From Ptychodera flava (Eukaryota > Hemichordata > Enteropneusta > Ptychoderidae), in NCBI RefSeq assembly GCF_041260155.1, contig NC_091929.1, positions 28,332,080 to 28,396,079 on the forward strand: a stretch of DNA of 64,000 nt, given 5' to 3'. Both the position numbers and the translations under genes were made by a program. Shown here one piece after another: positions 11,501 through 23,500 of the stretch (its first letter is position 1; every line of letters begins with the position of its first letter). Below the pieces are notes generated by a model. It did no database searches. It saw only the letters and a list, made by a program, of their open reading frames with translations, and had not been told where the DNA came from.

Positions 11501-14500
11501 TGGGTGTTTAGTTGACTGACTATCAGTCAAAGAGTTTAAAACTCAAAATTCAAAAGTTTTGAGAAAATCATTCTTGCCTACCTGATGCAGCACTACTGGG
11601 AGTAAGAATACTGTCCTGTGAACCACCTTCTCTCTCCTTTGACGCTTTCCTTTTCTCTTTCTTGGCGAACTTCTTCCTGAAACTCGCTCTGATTCCCAGC
11701 TTCTTGTGCTCTTTTTCCTTCTCCTTCTTGTCAGCTTCTTTGAAGTCGCTGAGTTTCTTGACTTTGTGGGTGACTTGAGAAAGTTCTGTATGGATTTGGC
11801 GAAAGACGAGAAAGAGTGCTTCTTTTCCTGGAAGGCGTTCCAGGTGATTGGTTTTCTAACTTGGCTTGGATTTGATCAAGTTTTCTAAGAGTCTCTTCAG
11901 TGGGTTTTAATTGCACGCGGTAGTGTAAACTCCCTGGAGCTGAGCTTGATTTGGGTTCAGAATCTTCATCATCATCCACATCATCTTCGATATTGTCTAT
12001 GACTGAATGTTCCACCGCTTTTCTGAAGCTGCTGCGGCCAATGTTTGTCAAGTCAGTCTCCTCGGCAATGTCTGAGTACTTGGAGATGGTTTTACCCCGG
12101 CCCACCTCCTTGCGAACTTTGATCATGTATTTGCGCCGCGGGGAGGCATCGTTCATGCTCAGGCTCCGCTTCAAGAACACGTCCAGGACCTTCTCGGCTT
12201 CCTCCTTGACCTTCGGCACAGTGCACTCTCTCCTCAGCTCCCATGGTTTCTCCTCGAAGCAACCACTGTCCTCCACAACGTCCGATGAAAGTACGGGTGT
12301 GGTTGCCATGACGGTTCTGGGGTGAATGACCTCTTGCAGGTTCTCCCTGGGAAGAAAACAGAACAATCAATATAGGTAATGAGTCATCCCATGTAATGAC
12401 AAAGAATTTAAAAATAATTTGCATACAATACTAATCAAGATTCAGTTTCTCTGTCTGTCTCTCTTTCTCTCCCGCTTTCTACATTCAAATCTAAATTCCT
12501 TTTTTCACAAAGAAGTTCCAATTTTACACAAAAGCACATTTTTAAGCTATCCATGCTAAAGCATGCATCACAGATCTTGCAAAAGACTATTTTCTCGGCT
12601 GAAAGTACACGTTTGCTCAGTGTCTAGCCAGAGGGGGTCCTAACGACATCTGTACAGCAAGGCATGCGACATAATGTTGTCTACGTCAACACTGAAAGTA
12701 CAATCGCGTACCACTGTCCCAGATATTCGAGGGTGATGACATTTCTTTCTAAGGCAAACACAAAACGCTGCAGACAACCGTCCTTGAAATAGTTGAATTC
12801 CCGTTCAGACTGGCTTTTATCAGTACCTAATGTACATTCAGTTCGGCAAATTATTCACAATCAAAATGTACGTTGCTTGTTTTGATGGCCCTGCAACGAA
12901 AGGCAAGGTCACTGACCGGGAGAGAAACAAGGATTTGAGTAATTTGTAAGGACAGTGGAGGTCGATGACTTTTAAATTCACATGTACCAAAACTACAGGT
13001 ACATGTACCAGTAGATCATAAAATAATTAAAATTCACATCTTTCCTCACCCAATAACAGTAACTCATAGGTATTTTTGCAAAAAGTTTACACTGATATTG
13101 AATTTTTTACAATTGTAAACAACACATTTCTACATGTATGTACCGTAGACACTAGTTTTAAGTAGTATTTCACGCATAAATAAAACCCTGAAAATCAATA
13201 TTTTACAAAGTCATTTCCACAGACATACCTGTCAGTGTAACATGAGAGAAATGCTTTTTTAATTTTTCTATTCGTCTTAAAGTCTATTTTCCAAATTAAG
13301 ACAGTTTCTCATGAGATACTAATATTCTCATATATTTATGACGACCTTTCAATAATTAACTTCATTTGAATTATTTCTTCTATTGAATAGATCATGTTTC
13401 TCTACAGGTTCTGTTTTTTTCACTTTCAATTCAGACACTAATATGTCAATTCCAGAATGTATAATGATACATGATGAATTATAGATAAGAAAAATTGAAT
13501 TTTGCTTTTAAAGTATGTATCAAAATGCACATACCCACAGTGTTCAAAAAATTTACAACAAATTAAAAATTTAACTTTGCATCATATCTAAATATTCCAT
13601 AAAAAGATAATGAATTTTTGAAACCATGATTAGATATTAAATTGTCGAGCGGCACATAGTCTTCCTCTGAAGCTTTGTTGTAAACATTGTAATTTATACA
13701 AACTCATAAAAATATCCGTGTCATAATTCATCTTAACTTATCCTAAGTACCGGTAGTCAGCCACTGCTAACTATCAATATTTCTTTTAAACGAAGATTGG
13801 TGTACATTTTACTCCCTATTAGATAAAATGTTCTGCAAATAAATATTTGGATGTTTCTTGAATGGACTAATGAAAAATTGAATTCTTTGATACTTTAAAC
13901 TTTTGAATCTGTGGTCAGAAAAAATTGTAGCCCAAGTGCCTCTCTAAATCTGTATTTGATACAGACATGAAGAATGGATTTGAATTGCCACAGTGTGAAG
14001 TACATAATGTTCCAATGAGATTATAATATAACAGTCACAGAAATGATTCATCAATATCAACCTGTTCACCCCTATTCCATGTAGACAGGTCCGCATTCAC
14101 CATTGCTAACAATGGATTTGGGCCAAACCATTGGTGGTGAAAGGGTTTAAGATCTTGCCTGTATTATTACAGAATGCCTCCCTTCAGCAACACGCGACTG
14201 GATACATTATTTATGTGCAATTTATTTGAAAATCGATTACTTTAAATTTTTTTTTTTATTTCACTCTGGCTGTGCTGTGACTCATCCATATACATGTAAC
14301 TGTATTGTCTTTATATGAGATTTCACCGTCTACTGACTGCAATGAAAAGGTATAACGGCCATTCAATTCAAGCGCACTGCTACATGTACAGTACTTCCAT
14401 TCAAATACCAACCTTGTGGACGTTGTTTGTCATTTTTATAAATTTTCCATCTGTAATCATGAATCAAAAAATTTAGCCAAAAAAAAAATTGAAATTCTTG

Positions 14501-17500
14501 TCCAAAAAAAGCCGATTCTGGTCTCATTTTTTGAAAATCTACACTATTTATAATTAATCGTATTCTGTTCAAGCTTGAAACAAAAAATGACACAAAATAA
14601 TAGATTGATCACTGTGAAGAAAAGCAATACTGCAAAATGATTGTCTATTTTCCTTTCTGATGAACCACTTTAAATGATCAATTTGTTTTCTGGACAGATA
14701 GGTGATTTCATTTGAATTCAAGATGGTTGCACAATAGCCAGTGTAAGAAGTTGAACAAACGAGCGGTATGACCGATCTCAGACAACACGGAAAAGTTCAA
14801 TTGAACAATTCGTATAGCGATGAATCATACGTACTTGTCACTGCTACTCCGTAGTGAATTAAAAGTCATTATTTGAGAATGAATTAAAAATAAAAATTAT
14901 TTGGTTTTTTGTAATAATACAGTACTGAAATGCAAAACATCAATCACAAGACTTTCAGTTAAAATTTCAAAGATATTAAATATAGTATTATGTTCTACAG
15001 TCAGCGCATGTGACCGGGTATAAAAGTACAGAGAACAGAATATAAAACAATTAGGATAATCATAGGAAATTGATCAGAAAAAACTGCTGACCTTGAAAAA
15101 GCTCCAGCTTTACTGTTGGTTCTTTGTAACAATCTCATATTGACTTGATCACAACATCACAATAATTACGCGGACATCAAATATAACTGCGTATGTACTG
15201 AGGTAAACACGAACCAGTTCCGTTGTTCGATTTGCGTCTAAATGTGAGAGACAGCTCGTCACACTCTTATAAACGGTGACTTGGCAAAGTGATTTATTAT
15301 GCATACCGTTTGAGTGACTGACCCTGTCTTTTTTGTAATTTTTAGAGTGAGATCACACACGTAGGCCACTGAAAACAGCTGCAATTTTTATCACAATTTC
15401 AAAAGATGAAACCGCTGTTTCATTAATATCTGAAAGAACGTCCAATCAAAATGAGCGATTTTGGTTCAAGGGAGGTTATATCAATGAATTATTCATATAT
15501 CCAGGAAATTCACCATGCTGTTCGCTGAATTGCTCAGGTGTGAGTGGGCAAACACCATATATGGAGAACGGGCCATTCCATTTTGAACGTAGTGATTGAC
15601 ATGCGACCATGACAAATTTTCTATTAGTAAATTTTTATGAATGGGTCTTTGAAAAACACTGTATGATTATTAATAATATTTTCATTATTAAAATTACACA
15701 CCTCCATATTTGGTCAATTTAAGTGTGTATTAATCAGGTCAACTGAAATACAATTTCAGAAAACTAGATTTTTCTAGATTTTCTGTTTCACTTTACAGCT
15801 AACAAACCACTATCACCTCAAGTGAATCATACACAAAAGCAGCAACTCAGGAATTACTCAACATGTTTTTGTCCGTGCACTTCTCCACCTTCTCTTTGTC
15901 GGTGAGTGTGAACAACAGCGTATATAGAGATGTGAGCACATCGAAAAGTGCAAATAGTAATAGACAATACATGACACATACCGTACCAACAATCCTGTTA
16001 CAACTACCACATGCCAAATTCCAAAGCAATTACTAATTTTAATTCAAAAACAAAGTCTGGTATCAGTACAAAAGCAACTAATTTTTCCAATTGATATGCA
16101 AATGACCAGATGTTCATTTGTTTAGCAGCTTGCGAGCAATCCTAGCGGTTGTGTCATTTTGTCAAAAATAGATGCGGGGTCACCCTTCAAAAAACAACTA
16201 CACCCTAAACCTACTGGTGCAAGTACTTCACGTGAGAAAAACTGAAAAACGAGTTTCCCCTTCTTTAAATTCAAATAATGGATAAGCAGGAAGGAAACTC
16301 GGCCACTCTGAAATTATAAGTCTTTTTAAATTGAATTGGGGATCAGCGTCTGTTATTGTTAGGGACAGGGTAACGACCTGGTGGAGAAACAATGTGATAA
16401 AAGACGACTTTGTGAGTGTTTAGGGACAAATGCACAAACCACTCCTAAACAGGATTTTAAATCAGGTTGAATAGACCTGGTAATAAAAACAGGAAGCGTG
16501 GCTGGTGTCTGTTCTGTCTGGTTGACAGGATTCACCTGTAGGACATTTTCTACGAATAACTGACTTCATAATTCTTGTCCTTCTTTGTTGCCACACTTTC
16601 AAATGTGTTAAAAAAAATCACAATGCAAGGATGCCGCGTCACAAAATGTGGGCGGTACAGGTCAATACGAAATAAATCTTTAATGACAGTATTGTGCTGG
16701 TTGCGTGAAAGTCAGTAAGACTGTCTAGCTGTCTGCGTCAGTGGATGAATTTTGACGTATCTCTATCTGCCAGCTCTGATGACGAAAAAAATATTTAAAA
16801 CTTCCCGATTTTTATGAGAAACAAACCGATGTACTGCATCAGGGGTGTAGCACCACCAACGTTGTACATGTACTTGTTAACGCAGATCATATATTCCATT
16901 GTTATTTCCAGTACTTATAACAGAGAAACAAAACTTTGAACTTGGAGACAGATACCTGTATATCTATCTATTTGTGATTCTTACTTTGTACACAGTACTG
17001 AAACGAAGTACGGTTTACTTTTTTTATGTTTTCTGTAAAATCAGCAAACTTATTATTATTATCATTATTAATTTAGACAACATCCTCTAGCTTTCGAATT
17101 ATACCTATTTATGTGTATAATATTTTTTGATGCTTTGTTTTACTGAAGTATACCAATTTCATCAAGCAACAGGCCTATTGTTTACTACTTAGTCTGTTGT
17201 GTGTCCAGTTGTCTGGTAAGTCTTTCTGCCTGTTTCAGTTTGTAAATTTTCCTTTTCACACTATTGTCAATTTTTGTGTTACAAGCTCAGCTGGTAGCAT
17301 GTTTACACATGTCTTGCCCCTGGTCCATCCTTCAACCTATTTTGTAAGGGACTCTGAACCGGTCATGCATGCACTTACTTGTAGCACGATTCTATATTAC
17401 CAGTATAGCTTTATCAACACAAGTGAATTTTGCGATACCCCCACCCCCTAGATTATTACTGATAATGTATCAGATGATCCAGCAATGAAGCCCCAGACGT

Positions 17501-20500
17501 TTTCTACATCTGAAAATTCATTGTCAAACTTTGCACTCCATAGTGTGGTACTCAGATTTGCCTTGTACATCATGTTGTGCAAGGTTCATGTGTGTCACCA
17601 ATTTGGGTTGGAAGGGGGTATATCATCGCTTCAACAATGGCACAATGCCACTATAAAAGTCACATATTTGTGCTTGCTGAACATTTCACTTATTCACAAC
17701 TACTGGTATGATATGTTCAACCGACCCTTACTTTTTCTTCTGGTAACGTTCGTGCTACACGTATATTATATCCAATTTATCACGACTTGGAATTGTCTAA
17801 TATTAACACCAAACCCACACAAACTACATGTCCTTCATTATCATTTGTGTTGTAAATACATCCACAAACTGGAACCCCCCTGAAAGAAATAGTTTTGTCA
17901 ACATGACAGCTATGGTCTCTTATCTACTTCAGCAAATACAATTAAATGCAATTAAAATACTTAAAAGGACTAAACAAGCTAAATGTAACAACTGTTAAGT
18001 CATGCAGTGAATAAGATTATTTTTACATGAGTTTGATGATAGCATTAAGACTACTGTGTATCCGTTCCGGTCTACCGGAAGGATTACGACAGTATCAAAT
18101 TTTATACTTTGACAGTATCAAATTTTATACTTTGACGGGTTTCCCATCCCAGACAATGCTGTTAAATGTTTCCTGTTAGTACGCAGAAAGGGTTTGCATT
18201 TTGTACATTTTTTGCGAAATAGTGAAAAATGCTTGATTCGTTTACCACTGAAATGTGCACTTTAAATAATTTGATGCCTGCATTTAACCCTTTTCCTGCC
18301 AAGTCCATATTTCACCACCAGGACAAGATGATTAAAATTAATGAAACACAACGTATTCCATATGATGTATTTTAACATAATACTGTACATTTGAAGGCTG
18401 TTGAAAACATAATACTGTAAACTTAATTTTTTTTGGACAAAAGATGCTATAACATACCAAGCCAAGCGGGTGAAAATACGTCATGTTTTGGCTCAATACC
18501 GCTTTTTACTGACTTGGCTGATGGGGAAGTAATACAGTTATTACTGTCTGGCAGGAAAAGGGTTAATGACAACTTACGAGTGCATCAATTTCAGAAATAG
18601 AAATATACGCATAGTGTAAACTGATGCTTTGGCAGCTTATAGGGATACATGTTAATTTCACTCATGCTGGTTGAGGAAGCTTGCCATTTTCTGGGACGCT
18701 GATTGCACAGACTCTGCCGAGAAATGTGAAAGAGTTGTCCTCCACTCAACCCAAGCAACTGTTCCGTGGAAGCCCGCCACTAGAGAATGTCACTGATCAC
18801 GTTCTACCCTTGAAATGAGGTATTATGATGTCATTGCTTTGAATGCGTTCCAGGGGAATATGTAAATGCCGCCCAGTCAATGAGAGTTTTTGTATGTGTC
18901 TGCGCAACTGCACAGTGGGAGGTAGAAATGTATAATTGACAACAAAAACAACAGAATGGATTGGCAAGGTCATGACATTGGAAAACAAGTATTTGTGTGG
19001 ATTTAAACAAGGTCTTTATTCTTTTGATGGTGGCACCATTTTGCTATATTTATCTCGACATTGTTTAGTTTAGATTTTCTGTTCTAGTTACATAAACAGG
19101 GTTAGGAAAATCATTGCCAATAATTTCAATGTTTAATCATATAGGATGTACTCTCAATCAAACTTTTATGATGAAATATTGTTGCAAATATGTATATTTG
19201 ACAGAGGAAAAACCTATAAAAGTATTAATTCATTGACGGTACATGAAAACATTACATATTTGTGAACCTACTCAAAATAAAATTTTTTGAATACATGCAT
19301 CACTCGTTAATAAAGCTAGCAGCATTTGTTAATTAAAAATTTTATTTCAATGTAAAAAAATGTAAAAAATCTATGTAAACAGGACACCCGATGAGCATAA
19401 AAATGATATTACATGATCCGCATTCTTCTTTACACTTCTAAGAAGATGACATGGAAACAAAATTCCCAGAACTAGACGGCAGATCGCGTGTCAATGTATG
19501 TGTATCTCCTTGTCACATGCACACTGACAAACAAACTCCTGGCTGTCACTCTGTGATACCCATCGCAGACAATAGTTCCATTATAAATCATCATCAAAAC
19601 ATTACTTCGGAAGCTGATAAAAATTTCACAGCCTGACATCTGAGTCTCAATGACGTCCACAATACGACTTGTGCAGATCCAACCTTCTGCCAATATGATC
19701 AATTAAATGTGTCAAAAAATATAATATTCATATCTCCTAATCACTGATTATGCATATTGTCAAACCTACATCTAACTGTCACACTATGATATCTATCACA
19801 GACAATAGTTCTATTATAAATCATCATCAAAACAGTACTTCGGACGCTGATAAAAATCTTACTGTGTGACGTCTCAATGAAGTCTACATTTCGACTTATA
19901 TGATCAATTAAATGTGTCAAAAAATATAATATTTATATCTCCTAATCACTGGTTATGCATACTGACAAACCTATATCTAACTGTCACACTGTGATATCTA
20001 TCTCAGACAATAGTTCCATTATAGATCATCATCAAAACAGGACCTCGGAAGCTGATTAAAATCTCACTGCGTGACGTCACACTGACCTCTACAATTATAA
20101 TAGTGCAGATCTGACCTTCTGCCAATATAAGGTAAATTTGTAAAAAATATAATATCTGTATCTCCTATCACTGATTATGCATACTGACAAACCTACATCT
20201 AACTGTCACACTATGATATCTATCACAGACAATAGTTCCATTATAAATCATCATCACAACCGTACTTCGGAAACTGATAAAAATCTAACTACGTCAGTCC
20301 CCTGACCTCAACACGACCTTTATAATATTTTGATTTGTACACATCCTATTTTATGTCAGTGTGATTAATTAAACTTGGCAAAAGATATCGTTGGTAAATT
20401 TTGCCAAGAAACAGATTCATTATGTAGTTGTTTTCTGAGCATTCTGAAGGAAGCACCAAGCAGGGCAACGACCTGACTTAATTGACTGTATAGATACTCT

Positions 20501-23500
20501 ATAAAAGATTATGTTTTCCCTTAGACTGCCTATGGTCGCCCTTTGTACATACTTTATGCACATGTCGGCATCAATGACTGCTGTTTCAATGTACCTTTCC
20601 ATACACACGGTTAGCAATATTGAAAACTTCACTCTTATAAGTTGCATTGCCTCAAGCAAGAGAGATTAACCAATGCGTAATTTGATGGAGCAAAAGAAAG
20701 GTCTCTCAAGATATAAACTCGAAATACATGCACAGTACCGGTATACACTGTATGAGGTCACAACAGTCAGTATGTGTATAAACTTGGGTAATGTCAGTGG
20801 GTACTGACACCGAAAATTGACCAATAGCTATCTGCATGTTGATCTCTGCCAAAAAAGCATCTACAACATGTCTATACTATACTATAGTGATGTGAAGAAA
20901 GGCTATAGATTATTTATCCTTGCTTATACAATATGCAGCATGTGTATGGCAAGCGTCGCAGAGGTCATCTTAGGTCATGCCCGCATTGCATGTATCAACA
21001 CCAAGAAGTGACTTCAAGGTGCAAATCTCACTTCTTTAACACACAAACACACAACCTATTAATTAAACAATATATCAATTATCATTAATAAGAAGGTGGA
21101 CAAAAGCCATAATTTAGTAATCACCATTGTATTTGATCCGCATGGGTACAGATAAATTTACATAATTTTCTTAAATTTTATTTTCAGAGCTGAATAAACA
21201 CCATTGATTGGAGTTGTGGTCAACTTGCAGTAAAATCGCCTTTCTTGCATTGTGGATGTGGTGGGTACCATAAGGTCTGATACAACCATTTTTTTGAAAT
21301 GACCATACGCTACTGACTCCAAGCATTACAGCTAATCCTCGCCTGAGACAGCATGGTATATGCCAAATTAAACTGGTACCACCAAATCTTGTGGATATAC
21401 AGGAAAAGTATACTATGAGATATACAGATTTAGAAAGGGGAAATTGACACCAATATGTTGTTAAAATTTTATTGATCTCAGATTCATTTTTATTTGTAAT
21501 TTCAGATCACGCTGATGAGCCTTGCTACACTTCACAGGATCAACTACTGAAACTTTGGGAGAGATTTCCTGTTTTTAATTTCAAGGAAAATAAAAAGGAA
21601 GAGACTGGAATTAAAACTGGGAAGTCCCTTATTGGCAATATAAAAGCATGGATATGGGTCAAATTAGCAATCAGTTAAAACAAGGAGCCACATACAAAAC
21701 CAGTACCGTATATACAGTACATGTATGCCTGGAGTGGAAAGCTATTGCGATAACGCCAAAAACAAATTTAATATTATCTATCTTGCAAATGCTGGACATT
21801 CTTTGAAAACAAGGACTTGAACTACTCTATGATAGGATCTTAACCCTTTGAGTGCCAATTTTTGTCACCTTAAGAAAATATACTCCAGTCAATTTTTTTC
21901 AAATTTTTGTCAAAATTTTGATAAAATTTTGATAACAAACTGTACCCAATGAAATGTGATGTCCATTTGGTCCAAAATTATCAAATAATTACAGATAAAT
22001 TCATAAAAATGGTAAAAATGTCGCACTAAAATTTTGGCGGGAACAATTACAGCACTCAAAGGGTTAAACAGTCCTACCGTATATCTGTGTCCTGTTACTG
22101 TATCTGATAGAACACAAGATGTAATTAGAAAAACTGGAATGGACTCTGACTCAGGGGATAATCAAATTTACAAAGCCTGTTAGTCCGTATCCTCCACTGC
22201 AATCTTTCTGCAGGAAAGCGCAGTGTGCTGGTATTTCAATTTGACAAGAGTTAAGATGTTCAAAGGGTGAGCTCACTTACAAAGGTCAACATCGATGACC
22301 CCTGTGTGTATCATGTGTGTGCTAGAATTCACCGACACAACGCTCTTGAATCAACTGGAACGACAACTACATGTCAAGATAATAAAAGAAACCTCCTAAA
22401 TAGATTCCAACCCTTGTTCTTTTGACCAGTCATGAAAAATGGGTAGGTATTTTGGCAACTGATATGCTTTCCTATTTATCATTACATACACATTATATTT
22501 TTTTCATTTTCATCCTTTAAGCTTTAGACATTTACACTGCACATAGTCATACATGTATGAACATATGCACACATTCAAAATATTGAAAATTTTCATTTTC
22601 AAAATAAAAAAAAAGGTACTAGTGTGAACACAATAGAAATACCCCATTTGCCTTCACATGTCGGTCTGCACGAACCATCATAACAACAGGTTTGGGCCGA
22701 CTCGTTGTGATAAAGTGCCGTAATTTTTCCGACCAAAATTTGAATGCATTTCACCGATTTTGATGAATTTTTCTGAAAACCTTTGATAATTTTGGACCAC
22801 ATGGACATCAGATTTCATTGGCTACAGCTTTTTATCAAAATTTGGGAAAAAACCTGACAAAAATTGACAAGGGCATAATTTGTAAAGGCGGCAAAAATTG
22901 ACTTTGGCGCTCACAGGGTTAAGCCTACTCTCTCATTAATTATAGTTAAATCAGAGCTGATGAATAAAAATGGAAGAAAATATTGTTCACATACTAAAAC
23001 ACAACCACTCATAATTATGGCTTGTCCACTTCCCTATAATAATAATAATAAATGTCAAACATCTTTAGTATTTGTGCTCATGAAACTTTCAAATAAATCA
23101 CAGGAAATTTAATAACCATAACATGAATCTTGATTAAAAAATATTTAGTTAGCTAAGCAGACTCTTTCAAAATAATAACCAACTCATGTGACTGAAATAA
23201 TATCCACCTAGCTGATTCATTTAAAAATACTATTTTAGCATACAATGCCAGATTTCATATTTAAAAACATTTGCTTCAATCTAACTATATTAAAATCACA
23301 ACCCACACACATGTACTGTAAAAGTAGACATTGTCTGTTGGCTTACAACAGGCTATTGAAAGAAAGGAATCTAATGTTGAAATAAATCATGAGAAAGCAC
23401 CATGATTTTACTGGAAGAAAAGGAAATGATGTCTGACATGGCAAACTGGTGTCATTCCAAAAGCATGTCAACAATATCCTTCAGACTTCGCTTCATGAAG

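Noticed and set aside
11951-12325. 124-codon open frame (+) opposite BCL2L14-like exon 3
   Set aside because: Antisense shadow of the acidic/serine-rich exon; serine runs mirror GAT-rich codons on the true strand.
17485-17883. 132-codon open frame (+)
   Set aside because: No recognisable motif or splice context; lies in the large intron of the opposite-strand gene.
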